Source: Glandiceps talaboti
Taxonomy: Eukaryota; Hemichordata; Enteropneusta; Spengelidae
NCBI RefSeq assembly: GCF_964340395.1
Contig: NC_135559.1
Span: forward strand, 1,453,501-1,517,500
Direction of reading: 5' to 3'
DNA length: 64,000 bases
This document shows, piece by piece, positions 1 to 13,021 of the stretch. The notes under the pieces were generated by a model. The model was given only the letters and a program-made list of their open reading frames with translations. It searched no databases and had not been told where the DNA came from. How positions within the stretch are numbered: the stretch's first letter is position 1; each line of letters begins with the position of its first letter. A program made the position numbers and the translations under genes.

Positions 1-1097
1 TCATTTCACATTTTCTTGAAAATATTGAAAGAGTGGATATCTCGGAGAATATCATTTTGACATTAAAGAGATAGGACATAGTGAATGCTGTCAACAAAAA
101 CTGAACCCTTTTTCTGCTTTTTGCAATTGACTTGAAAAAATAATGATGAGAAAGAAAAGGAAGTTGCCAAATTTCTCCTTCAAAAGTTATGGTCAAATGT
201 ATAATAAAAAAAATACATGACTAAAAGTTTTTTTTTAGATTTTCATCTTAGTAATAGTATTGTGGATTGTGAGTTTGTACACTGAACACTGCCAACAGAC
301 TCGTGTGGTTATAGTAGAACAGTTATTTTCATTTCAGTGTAGTCTTACCTAATGCAGCACTAAGATTTGAATCTCGGGAGGTAGTATCTTTCCACAGAAA
401 CAATACCCAGCTCATTCCTCACCACAGTATGACCAGGTTACTTCAAAGAAAACATTCAAAATCACTCATTTGAAAGTCAAAAACAACTTAATTGAACCTC
501 ACAATTTAGGAAGTGATCCTATAGCACTTATTACTAGTGAATAGAAATAGGAAAATAGGAGTAGATTGAAAGCTATTAGTGATTAATTGTAGGACAATCT
601 TACACAAAGCATTGCTAGATTCTTTGTTGTACAGACGTCATTCGGTCGTTGTTCCCATTAACCTGCGCTAGCATAAAGTCAATAGTTTAATATAGAAAAT
701 TGACTTACGAGTGTACGTTCTTCAGTATGTCTTTGCAGTCTGAGATTCTGTAGATCAAAGGGAAGACAAATAAAATTTCTTGATTCTTAGTAGTTTGGTG
801 GCTACAGCAAGTTTTCATGTGATTGATCAAGGTAGTTTGTTGACGTGTATTTTTGGTAATGGTTGACAACTCTAGTAACAAGAAGGAATCAGGTAAAAGT
901 TCATAGAATGAGGGGAGTGGGGGATATGCTGCTAAGCACAGAATTGTGAAAAGTAGTTGGAGAATTTGACAATGGAGAAAGTACTGGTAGCCTAGATCTT
1001 TGCCAGCTATGTGTTTCTATCTGTTTTACTGCCTGCACTGAATTTACCCAAAGGACTGTATGTGGGGTAGTATGTGTTTTATGCTATGTCTCCGCAT

Positions 1098-1199
1098 ACA
1101 CAAATCATGTATGCTACAAATGTACTGTATGGCACACACAAATCACGTATGCTACAAATGTACTGTATGGCACACACAAATCACGTATGCTACAAATGG
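1098..1199. repeat. Short tandem repeat, 38-bp unit
   Basis: About 2.7 copies of a 38-bp unit containing CGTATGCTACAAATG; copies start near 1101, 1139 and 1177. Confidence 0.85.
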
Positions 1200-1499
1200 A
1201 CTTTATTGCGTATACAAACAGACAATGTAAGTCAGAAAACTACGCATTTAACTACTACTGCTTCTCTCACTGTTATTGTCAATGCATTTTTTCCACTTGG
1301 ACAGTTGTCTATGGTTAGTTTTTACCCGTATAGTCTTCTTTGTATAACCTAGTGTGAAATCAAAAGAAATCGTGTCAATATAGACTTTACTGTAAATGCA
1401 TGTAGTCGGCATGATGACTGTATTTCTCAGGTTGGGTTGAAGTTATTTGGATGTTGTTGTCTGATTCTGTGGGTTGCTATGGTTTTGGTGTCCACAGGA

Positions 1500-2070
1500 C
1501 CGAACCATGAAACACATCGTTGTACAAACATTTGAAAAAGTTACTGTACAAGGAAAGTGGAAACATTGCAAAATTTAGGCAGTTTAATATACTCCAAATT
1601 TGTGGAGTCGTTAAATAGATGAGCATTGTTGTACAAAAAAATTGGCAAACTGAAAAGTTGCTAGATTACTAAATTTTACTGTGTAAAAACAGACAATGTT
1701 ATGAACTCTACTAAATTCTCCACTTTTATAGTCACAGGAAACGGCTCTTTATAATACTTCACAAGTGGGAAACCTTACCAAACTAAGACATTTTATTATC
1801 ATGGAAAAATACAATACTATTGCTGTACAAGTGGGAAACTGTATACTTTCATAGAAAACGAAAATAATATTGCACAACAATTAGGAAAACCTTGCCAAAA
1901 TGTTAAATTTTAATATGAAAAATTGACAAAGTTGTGATACAGTGAATAGGAAAAACTTGCCATGATGCAAAATTTTACCCAGAAAAAAAGACAGTGCTAT
2001 TGAATGACACAACAAGTGGGAAAACTTGCCAAAATACAAAATTTTACCATTGAATAAAAAACAATACGTA
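1500..2070. repeat. Degenerate tandem repeat, about 70-bp unit
   Basis: The phrase gggaaaacttgcc followed by caaaattttacc recurs in divergent form several times (around 1760, 1885, 1950, 2020), separated by AT-rich sequence. It looks like an old, decayed minisatellite. Confidence 0.4.
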
Positions 2071-2439
2071 ATAAGTTGAAGAATAAATGATAAAGTGAGC
2101 ACTGATCCATAATAAATGTTGAAAGGATTTTTTTAGCCATACAATTTGTAATGTCATCTGTGTCTGCTAACACTCACTTCACTGTCAGTTTGTGATATGA
2201 ATAGTGTTCTGAAGAAGTCGTTGGCTGATTTACCGAACAATGGTAAAGTTTTCTCAACAACGTCTCCAAACGCCCTTGAGGTGGTCAAATACACTGAAGG
2301 ACTTACATAAATAGGTGTTTTAAGTCTGTATAACCACTTCTGACAAAATGTGTGAATTTTGCGACAAGGAAATTTAGTTGCAATGCAAAATGGTGCACCT
2401 AAGGTGGGAGTCACCCTAGTACTGACATGACAAATATTC

Positions 2440-2952
2440 AGAAACAATGTCTGTGTGTGAGAGTTTATGGGTGCTTTAGTTGTTGGAGACACTGTCACCT
2501 TCAACTTGTTAGTTTAACCCAGACTTTGTTAGACTTATAGTCGTGGTGAGAGTGTTACAACTATTCAGAAATGTGTGTGTGTGAGAGTTTGTGGGTACAG
2601 AGTTGTTAGAGACATTGTCACCTTCAACTTGTTAGTTTAACCCAGACTTTGTTAGACTTATAGTCGTGGTGAGAGTGTTACAACTATTCAGAAATGTGTG
2701 TGTGTGAGAGTTTGTGGGTACAGAGTTGTTAGAGACATTGTCACCTTCAACTTGTTAGTTTAACCCAGACTTTGTTAGACTTATAGTCGTGGTGAGAGTG
2801 TTACAACTATTCAGAAATGTCTGTTTGTGTGAGAGTTTGTGAGTACTGAGTTGTTGGAGACATTGTCACCTTCAACTTGTTAGTTTAACCCAGACTTTGT
2901 TAGACTTATAGTCTTGGTGAGAGTGTTACAACTATTCAGAAATGTCTGTTTG
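2440..2952. repeat. Tandem repeat, 123-bp unit
   Basis: About four copies. The word TTCAACTTGTTAGTTTAACC starts at 2500, 2623, 2746 and 2871, giving periods of 123, 123 and 125. Copies are nearly identical; the last one gains two bases in the TGTGTG stretch. Confidence 0.9.
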
Positions 2953-3179
2953 TATTTAGGAATACATTAGGAACAAAGAAGAAGAAAGCTAACACAAATA
3001 GTGCAATTGTTTTTAGAACCTTGAGCATTGTTTGTCTCAAGTGGCTGTAATGATGTCTCTATAGTAAAACTTTCATTTTATCTCCTCTGAGTTGGCAATG
3101 AAGATCCTTGGTATAAGGTGTAATGTTTACCTTCCTATGTCTATATGTGTACATACAGTAGAGTATATAACACATAGCA

Positions 3180-3420
3180 CAACAACACCATCTGAACCAG
3201 GCCTTTTCAAACGTAGGCATGTCTTTCCATGGCTAAATCATTACATACTGAACTTGTAGTTCAAGAACACTGTCTCAACCAGGCCATTTCAAACCATAGG
3301 CATGTCTTTCCATGGCTAAATCATTACATACTGAACTTGTAGTTCAAGAACACTGTAGTTGAACAACACTATCTGAACCAGGCCATTTCAAACTGCAGGC
3401 ATGTCTTTCCATGGCTCAGC
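3180..3420. repeat. Tandem repeat, roughly 85-100-bp unit
   Basis: Three divergent copies of a unit containing gaaccaggcc and ggcatgtctttccatggct, near 3193, 3277 and 3375. Confidence 0.75.
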
Positions 3421-3712
3421 TGTGGCTTTGAATTCAGATGCTTATTCCACTGGCTGTAATTGATGGCTCATTCAATTACACATACTGTATATGGTCAAAC
3501 CATTAGTAAACATTGTGGTAGCTGATGTCAAAGTCATGCCGTTTATGTGAATGTATTTGTGCCACGTCTCTGGTATTTCATACTTCAGAGACTGTCTGGT
3601 GCTTCAAAACTCTTCTCACAATCTTTGAAGCCATGGATAGCCTCTACTAGTATCCATTGTGCTCAACTTAAACAACAGAAATTGAAAGTTTATAACTATA
3701 TGTACAGTGGTT

Positions 3713-3838
3713 TTGTAAAGGGCAGTAAGCAGGTAAAGTCTAACTGAGTTCCCAAGTCAGTTTACTGGAGTTCCCCACCAAAACTGTGGTTCAATTAATG
3801 TATTGGAAACTATGCCAGTTTTACCATTTCCCCATTTC
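3713..3838. repeat. Member of a dispersed GGTAAAATCTACC/GGGTTCCC fold-back family
   Basis: Carries gtaagcaggtaaagtctaac, gagttcccaagtca and a later ttccccac run. The same words occur in the array at 11394-11720, in inverted form near 16443-16545, and near 49669-49850. No coding content. Confidence 0.5.
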
Positions 3839-4883
3839 TTAGCAAAAACATTGAATAAACCTAAATAAAAACTGAATGGTCTCAATAAAATTCAACTTGA
3901 AGAGTTTCTGAAAGTTTTGACTAGATTTTACACTAGGTTAATTGTTAGCATGAAAGTTTTGACGAGATTTTACACACTGGGTTGATAAAATATGACATGG
4001 TCAATATGTAGTAAACCTGAACATGACACAGTTGAATTATTCTGACTAATTGATTTACATCCCTAATAGATGGTGGTACTGTGTACACTAACTTGATGTC
4101 CATGTGTAAACAATCGTGAAAGAGATAGAGATTATTTACTTGAAAATAGTCAATTTAATTTGTTGTGACTGGGTGGGCTTACAATGAACGACAGTGTTCT
4201 TATATGTTGTCTGTCCCACTATGGTGTATTTCCAAGGCTAATCCGTTGATGGACAAATCCCTCCTTCATCCAACCTACGTTACTTATGATTTCCATATAG
4301 AACTAAATTAGTTTAAAAGTACATTCATAGTGTTGTAGAAACGAACGCTGACAGTTTAAGGTAAAACTACTCAAGTCAAGAGATTTGGTTAATGATCTGT
4401 TTGGTACTCTTGTATTTTAAGGTCAAGAAACAACTTGTTTTATTCAGCTACGTTTGCTCAAGTTTGAACAATGTCAAGAATATTTTCAGAAATGTTGAAT
4501 TAATGGGTTATAGATTTAGGAACAGTTTACATGAAAGTGTTACCATAGAGATAATAAATATAGATATGCCAATTTAGTCAAAATGCAATTTGAAAATTTA
4601 TAGAACAATTTGCTGCAGTTGTCAGCTGTACATAATTTCTAACACCCAGTACTCATAGCCATGCTAAATGTGCACACTTTTCTCTTGACTCACAAAAGTG
4701 TATTTTGGACTTACAAACTAAATTTCAGCTTCTTGGGCCGAGAGGTTCATTTACACAATTTTGACATAAACTTAATTTTTTGAAAATTGATATTCATTTT
4801 AGCGAGAAAAAACTTGAATATAATGAGGTGTAGCACCTATGATGATGATGTTACCAGCATATTGTGATTTGGATCAGATTGGA

Positions 4884-4907
4884 GGGGTGGGGGGTAGGGG
4901 TGGGGGG
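4884..4907 (+). other. G-quadruplex-type G tract
   Basis: Four G runs of 4, 6, 4 and 6 bases separated by 1-2 nt loops fit the G3+N1-7 quadruplex pattern on the plus strand. Confidence 0.6.
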
Positions 4908-5940
4908 TGGAGAGATGTGCACTGAACTTAAGTCTCATTTTTGACCTTGGTCAGTTCTATCAATACATAAATCAGATCATGACCTTTCTGGTGACAATAC
5001 ATGACCATTCTTGTCATCATGCACACATTGATAAGTGCAAGTACTTTCACTTGAAACACGATTTTTGGTAGTTCATGTAGTAACCAACTTGAGAAAACTC
5101 CCAACCAGGATTTTAGTAATGTAACTGTGAAGTGTAGATACCTACATGTATATTATAGCAAACTAAAGAAGTGCCACAGACTAAGTTGAAATATCTCTCT
5201 GAAACTACCAGGGCAATGCCTGTCACATATGCTGCAAATGGTAAGGTGTTGATGTGTTTTCTGTTCATGTATGCCAACAAGGTGCTATTTCTGTGAAAGA
5301 TACTTAGCAAGTGTTTGTGTTGTTTTATCTGTGTTTTCATGGGTCTAATTTTACTGACGGAGAGTCCTATTCATTCAGTTTTCATCACTTTTTCATCGTA
5401 TTTTCCCCTGTTGTAACAGTACACACCTCTGTGTAGCAGGTGGCATGTTTTTCATGTAAGAACTACCACCAGGATTTCTATGATGATTGTTTAGTTTTCG
5501 TTTCACCTTGGGGTTTTCGTCATTGTAGGATGGCACCCTTGTGGAGACTACAGTGTGGGGTAGACAAGACAGGCTAATTAGAAGATTTTCTTAAGCTGTG
5601 TAATGAGGCCTGTAATTAAGTTAAATGGTCGATGTATTGTATAGCATGGGGTAAGGCAATTTGACAATTTGATGTCAGCTCTGATCTCAGTGTGTCCAAC
5701 CAAAGCAAGTGGTTAATGAGTTATAAAGAAGGGAAGAACTGGACAACACTGCTGTGATCTTATCTGAATAAAACAGTTGATAAAGACAGAAGTAAGGCAA
5801 AGATAATCTTGAATACATTTCTACTCACTGGGAGTTCTGCCAAATGAAGTGCTTAAATGAGTTACATACTGAGTTCAAATCTGAATACTGCTCACTTTTA
5901 GGTAAACAATATCATAGTTCATAAAAAAAAATCATACTGT

Positions 5941-6012
5941 AACCCTAGAAATTTTCACTACTACAAAATTGTGATTTTACAGTTTTCAGCTAGTTCTCAA
6001 AGACTAATTATT
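5941..6012. repeat. Dispersed AT-rich repeat (CTAGTTCTCAAAGA family), copy 1
   Basis: A stretch ending in ctagttctcaaagactaatt resembles 17598-17668 and, more loosely, 48150-48225. All three contain ttcac near the start and an AT-rich middle. Probably an old MITE or SINE remnant. Confidence 0.4.
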
Positions 6013-8490
6013 ATTACTTGAATGAATATTTATTATTTATTACTTAATGAATATTAATTAGTTTTAATTATAATCATACACATTATGTCAACCAGTGTAT
6101 CTAAATCATGAATGTGTAATCAGAAGAACTATCAATATATAAAACTTTGATCATCTAAATATTAGATCAGTAAACTTTTTCAATGTTTAATGATTATTGT
6201 TGTTGAGTTGTTGCCAAGGTGATTATACAGTTTCTGTGGTAACGTAGAATTACAGGACATGAAAATATTACGTGTGACAGAGTGTATTGAGTTGACAGTT
6301 AGGAATATAGTCATTGTTAATTTGTGAGGTGTACGTAATAGAGGGTTTCTGTCACTGCATGTTTTTCTCATTACGAGTGAAGTTTATGTAGATAGCCTTC
6401 TCACAATAGTTTAACAATGACAAACAAAAGAGTTGTAATTTGGGACTATAGTTATTGCAATAAGTACCTTGAACACATTCCAATTCTATTGAGTACTGTC
6501 GTACGACTATAGCCATTCAGGTTGGACCCTGATAAAATGTCGGACTGAGTACATCTTTTTTGTCATCGTTTATATCTGGTCAAATTCAAAGATTGTTTTG
6601 AGTTGATACACGGTGGTGAAGGTGGTGATAAATTGTTCAGGTAGGAATGAATGTATTTTACTAATCTAGATTATCAGAAAGGATTAGTCCAGAGTTTAAA
6701 AACAGTTATATGGTGATTTAGTGGAATGGTATTTCATACCTCTAGGTAGGTTGGCCTCTTATGGGATATTATTGTGTGGTTGTGTGGTATTCAGCTAACA
6801 GTTGGTGTTCAGCTAAGAGTTGTTTAAGCTGTGTTGGCCGTGGTACATTTGAAGAAAAAGGGCTTTTGTAAGATGATTTCTAACATAGTCATCACTTCTC
6901 AGTCTCTGCAAAATATTTGGTAACCTGGAATCCATGCGTATGGTGATTTTAAGTTTTAGTACAGTTAAATCCCTATCAACATACTTAGGTTCCAGGCTAA
7001 ATATTTGATGAAAACTGGAGACCAACAGATCAAGAGGAACTCCGTTAATTGAAATATTTAGTAGAAATGTATGGTTTGTCATGACGTACATTTATAGACA
7101 GAATGTTAGTGTAAAGTTGACTTCTAACATAACTAACATAATGGTGTCTAGATGTATATTTAATTACCAATCTGATTAAAATCTAATATAGTAAATAACA
7201 CTCAATGTTACATCTTTTTCCTTCATTGATTGTCATTTCTTTTCAGTTTTGTCATTCTGGGAGTAAAAACCTCCTTGCTACGTAGAGGCAGTGATCAAGA
7301 CCAAACTTTAACATATATAGTCATAGGACAATATTCATGTAAAAAAAACAAATTAATGTAATATGCTATTAGTGAATACCTACCTGTCCATTATGTTGGA
7401 TTTTCATCAGCTTGCCTATAGGTAACCTTAGTGAGGTTGCTAGGTAACTAGCTGTGATGGTATAAATGGCAAGAAGAAAGAAATTATAATATTGGGTGTA
7501 CGTCTGAAATTGTGTCATCATGCTTCTGGAATCATCGGATGTGTCCAACTAAACACACAAATTTAACTATCAGCAATTCAGTATATTTCAGGATATATAC
7601 CGGTATTATCAGAAGTAAATGATTACATGTATAATATCAGAAACTCCCATCACAACCATTACAAGTTTGTTATTGTCTGTCCCTGGGGGCAAATCCATCA
7701 TGGATAAGTTTCACCATGTTTCATATTTCCCAGATTACCGGGAGGATGATTTTTGTTGAGCCAGGCAACATTGTGTTTCAGATTTTGTCATTTTGATTGT
7801 ATTTTTGACCAGATGTTGTAAAAAAAAACCACCATGACCACCAATCAATGTGTATGTGTGTGCCACACATGTTATATCAAAGAGTTATGAAACAAGAAAT
7901 TTGATATGATTTGAAAATCATGTTAGACCAAGCTTCACTTGTTGCAATTTTTGTCTTGGTTTCAGAGTTGTATGCAGTATTTTTGGTGAAACTTTAAAAA
8001 TGCAGGCCTTTATGACTCATAAAATACTATACTAAAAACATTCTATTCATCAAATCTCCATAAATCTCTCATAAAATGCCATCTATTCTGTGTTGCTGTG
8101 ATTCATAGCTTTGTCCATTTGTTTGATGGCTAAACCTCTATTTTGGACCTTCAGTTTAAAAAAGTCTCTACATGTCAGTGTGTGTTTACATGCATTACCT
8201 TGCAGGGACAAGGTTTTTCAGATTGTCTATGGGGATTGTAGTCTTTCAGATATATACATTCATGCCACACTATCAGCCAGCACTGAAAAGCCTGATAGGA
8301 CTGAATAACATACTATTTCTTACAGTCTATGGGGACAGATACAATGAGTATATGATGACAAATTTATTATAGGACATTGACTGAAATCCTTGCAGGATAT
8401 TTTGATATCAAGGGTTTAAATAGGGACCTTGTAATGTTTATTTGACTGTAGGGATTTTCTAAGATGTCACTCCTCTCCTCATGGATGAAT

Positions 8491-8562
8491 TAATTTTCCA
8501 TGGAATAGACCAGACAATCTCCATGGAATAGGCCAGACAATCTCCATGGAATAGGCCAATCA
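8491..8562. repeat. Short tandem repeat, 23-bp unit
   Basis: Three copies of a unit beginning TCTCCATGGAATAGGCC. Confidence 0.8.
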
Positions 8563-8670
8563 AGCTACCATAAAGTTTTTCATCAACAAACTAATTGTCT
8601 GTCTACTTTTGGATACAAAGATTTTCTTATATGCAAAGTTGTTAATGACAAAGCTCCAGGCTACACTGAC

Positions 8671-9928
8671 CTGTACAGTTATATTGACTTAGACATCTTA
8701 ACTCACTGTACAGTTATATTGACTTAGACATCTTAACTCACTGTACAGTTATATTGACTTAGACATCTTAACTCACTGTACAGTTATATTGACTTAGACA
8801 TCTTAACTCACATACAGTTATATTGACTTAGACATCTTAACTCACATACAGTTATATTGACTTAGACATCTTAACTCACATACAGTTATATTGACTTAGA
8901 CATCTTAACTCACTGTACAGTTATATTGACTTAGACATCTTAACTCACATACAGTTATATTGACTTAGACATCTTAATTCACTGTACAGTTATATTGACT
9001 TAGACATCTTAACTCACTGTACAGTTATATTGACTTAGACATCTTAACTCACATACAGTTATATTGACTTAGACATCTTAACTCACTCTACAGTTATATT
9101 GACTTAGACATCTTAACTCACTCTACAGTTATATTGACTTAGACATCTTAACTCACTGTACAGTTATATTGACTTAGACATCTTAATTCACTGTACAGTT
9201 ATATTGACTTAGACATCTTAATTCACTGTACAGTTATATTGACTTAGACATCTTAACTCACATACAGTTATATTGACTTAGACATCTTAACTCACATACA
9301 GTTATTTTGACTTAGATATCTTAACTCACATACAGTTATTTTGACTTAGACATCTTAACTCACATACAGTTATTTTGACTTAGACATCTTAACTCACATA
9401 CAGTTATTTTGACTTAGACATCTTAACTCACATACAGTTATATTGACTTAGACATCTTAACTCACTGTACAGTTATTTTGACTTAGACATCTTAATTCAC
9501 TGTACAGTTATATTGACTTAGACATCTTAACTCACTGTACAGTTATATTGACATAGACATCTTAACTCACTGTACAGTTATATTGACATAGTCATCTTAA
9601 CTCACTGTACAGTTATTTTGACTTAGACATCTTAACTCACTGTACAGTTATATTGACTTAGACATCGTAATTCACTGTACTGTTATATTGACGTAGACAT
9701 CTTAATTCACATACAGTTATATTGACTTGGACATCTTAACTCACATACAGTTATATTGACTTAGACATCTTAACTCACATACAGTTATATTGACTTAGAC
9801 ATCTTAACTCACATACAGTTATATTGACTTAGACATCTTAACTCACTGTACAGTTATACTGATGTAGACATCTTAACTCACTGTACAGTTATTTTGACTT
9901 AGACATCTTAACTCACTGTACAGTTATA
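8671..9928. repeat. Minisatellite, 33/35-bp unit, about 36 copies
   Basis: The unit contains TTATATTGACTTAGACATCT followed by TAACTCA. Two length classes alternate in blocks: units joined by ctgtacag (35 bp) and by catacag (33 bp). Point variants (TTATTTTGAC, TTAATTCAC, GACATAG) cluster locally, as expected for local copying by unequal exchange. Confidence 0.97.
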
Positions 9929-10427
9929 GACATTACAAAAACATGAGAAGTGTTTTCTTTATAGATTGCTTTTGTTTTTGAAAAAAAAAACATTTCTAAG
10001 GGCATTTCATATTTTGGCAGGTCCTAAGACAGTTTAAGGAACGTGTAGTTTTGTAATTTAGGACCACAGTAAGTTATGAAGGACATAGGACATTTGAGAT
10101 ATAGTGTTGGCCTGTTGGTACAATGTACTTTGATTTCAATGATAACGACACTTTGTATAAATGGCCTAGAGGTGTTAGCTTATTTTAAATGGCTTTTAAA
10201 ATGCACATTTTTTGGATCCTTCAAATTGAGAATAAACTTGAGATTAACCGGGCATACCTTATTTTGTGTTTATTTTTGTGTAAAATTTCCATTTTGTAAA
10301 GACACATACATTAGTCAGTGTAACCCCAGGTTTTCCAGGTTCTCTGAAATACCAAATTTTCACTTGGAATTTATTTTCATTGTTTTCATTGGTGTGTTTT
10401 TCCACTAAAATAAAATCCCTTGAAAGT

Positions 10428-10434
10428 ACACACA

Positions 10435-10488
<54 letters not shown>

Positions 10489-10891
10489 CACACAGACACA
10501 CACACATACATACATACATACATACATACATACATACATACACACACACATACATACATACATACATACATACATACACACATACATACATACACACATA
10601 CATACACACACGCACACATACACACACATACATACACACACACATACATGCACGCACACATACACACACATACGCACACACATTCATACACACACGCACA
10701 CATGCACATACACACACATACACAGACACATACATACATACATACATACATACATACATACATACATACATACATACACACACATACATACATACATACA
10801 TACATACATACATACATACATACATACACACATACATACATACATACACACATACATACACACACATACACACAACACACACACACACATT
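10428..10891. repeat. Compound microsatellite (CA)n/(CATA)n
   Basis: About 460 bp of CA dinucleotide and CATA tetranucleotide runs with a few CG-containing variants (cgcaca). The long Thr/His/Tyr and Cys/Val/Met frames on the two strands are products of the repeat, not genes. Confidence 0.98.
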
Positions 10892-11393
10892 TTAGCCACT
10901 TTTTATTTTCCCGTCTATTATTTTCCAACAAATTCAGCAGAAATTAGTCTTTAATAAGAGAAAGTTTCCAGGTTTATAGTATACTACATTTAAAAAAAAC
11001 ATGTGAAGAGGCCATTTCTCTTCTTTCTGGCAACATTTAACAACAGGCATTGCAATTCCCAATATTTTCTTTCCACATCATTTTTAGAACCAACATCCAA
11101 CCTTGCAGATCTCTATAGTTTAATAGAAAAAAATCAACACTTTTGAAAAGATTCTGGCAATATGATTAAAGTTTTAACAGGATAGTTAATTTTGTTGAAA
11201 TCTTCTCAACTTAACAGCCCTTTTAGTTGTTAAAACAAATTCCACTAAAACGTAGAATTGTATTTGTAATAGCACTTTGCATATCTCATCTAAAAATCTA
11301 TGGTGATCAGATTTCAGTAAAACTAGAATGCTTGTGTAAACACGCTGTTTTTCAGTCATACATACATGTCTGGCAATACTGACCTATTTTACA

Positions 11394-11720
11394 AACACCA
11401 GCAGTAGTTTTATTAAGGGTGGCAAGCAGCTAAAATCTACCTGAGTTCCCTAGGCATGTACATGTATTACCAGGGTTCACTACCAGTGTTTTCGTTAAGG
11501 GCGGTAAGCAGGTAAAATCTAGCTGAGTTCCCCAGGCATTTTACCTGGGTTCCCTACCAGTGTTTTTGTTACGAGCAGTAGGTAGGTAAAATCTAAACTG
11601 CGTTCCCCAGTCATTTACCAGGGTTCCCACCAAAGTTTTGGTAAATGGTATGGAAAGCTTTGCAGATTTTACTGGATATCCCTCCTCTGTTACCTGGGTT
11701 CCCAGATCTTAGTAAAAACA
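11394..11720. repeat. Divergent tandem cluster of the GGTAAAATCTACC/GGGTTCCC family
   Basis: About four related segments of roughly 80-90 bp, each with ggtaaaatct or similar, gagttcccc, ttacc(t/a)gggttccc and cagtgtttt. The unit carries internal inverted similarity (GGTAAA and TTTACC). Related copies lie at 3713, 16443 and 49669. Confidence 0.7.
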
Positions 11721-13021
11721 CTGACCATGTCATGTGTCCTTCATAACTTACAAAAGTACACTTTCCTTAAAATATCTTAGGACCTGTCAAAAGATGAAAT
11801 GTACATTGTATGTAGTTTGCTACTATGCTCACAAAATTTGACAAAACTAGAGAATAAATCGGAAGTTGAACAGGTGGATACTGAGCAGTCATACTGAATA
11901 AAAAGTGTCAATGTTGGCACTCTTCTATAACCCTGCTGTATGTAATTGTAATGATGATTACTCAAACTGTCCCTCATCATTCAAAGACAAAACATGACAC
12001 TTGTACATTTCTACCTCTGTATGTCAGTTTGGCCATATTGCAATATTTTGTGTTTAACAAATGGAAACGCACAAAATTGTTTGCTAAAATGAGAAAAATA
12101 AAAGTGAGTTTGTAAGTAGTAAAAAACAGAGAGAGCTTGATGATTGAAATGTGTGCAGACACAAGTATTCTATTGTGCTTGCCAAAGAAGTCATTTCTTT
12201 TTTATTTGTATGGGTAGACGTTCTTCCATACAGGCATACAAGTTAGTTAAGAGCTTAATGCTATGCACAACCATGTGTGACCTGGTAATGTTGGCAACGT
12301 TTTTCTTTCTATGTTTGCCTTTGATTCTTGAATCACGCTAGCTTTCTCTGGGAAACAGACTTTGAATAGAAAGGTTTTCTTCTGTTGTATATCACAACTA
12401 TTGTGTATTTTGTAAAGAAGAATTACGTGTGTTTTTGTATTTTTCAAAAGAGTACACTCAACAGCCTTCATCAAGTTGTTACTTAAACTTGTACAGTTGT
12501 AAAAATGTAATCTGTGAAGTCTTGATGTAAGATATGCCACTTCAGATATCATGTAGGCACACTAATTTTGCAGTTTCTGTGAACTGGCTCATTTCATTTC
12601 AAAAATGCACATTACTCCTAAATGGGGCAGTGCGAGAATCGTTTAATCAGGCCATGGGAATTGAGTGTCGGCCTCAACTTTGTGTCGAGAGCACAACAAA
12701 CAATGCAGTCATGCTGTGAAATATGAAGCAGTAGTCGTGAAAGTTCAGATTGAGAGTTAGTGATGCGAGCAACGTTATACAAACCAAGTTGTATGCCATG
12801 TCTGTATGTGGTGTATTGCAGACTGCAAAGTGACTCACAACTATCCAGTAACATGAGATTAAATTCATTCTATTCTCCAGCCTGAATGGATCTTAATTGA
12901 TAAGTTCAGGCTGCCTGCTCTAATATTTAATTTACCTTCCTTTTGTGCAAGCAGCAGTCAAGTGACAACTGAAAGAGTTGCCTCTTAATAGCTTTGTAGG
13001 TGAACCAGAATGAACTAAAGA

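Noticed and set aside
10259-10947. Several long frames (Cys/Val/Met/Tyr or Thr/His/Tyr repeats)
   Set aside because: They are translations of a CA/CATA microsatellite, open in several frames on both strands.
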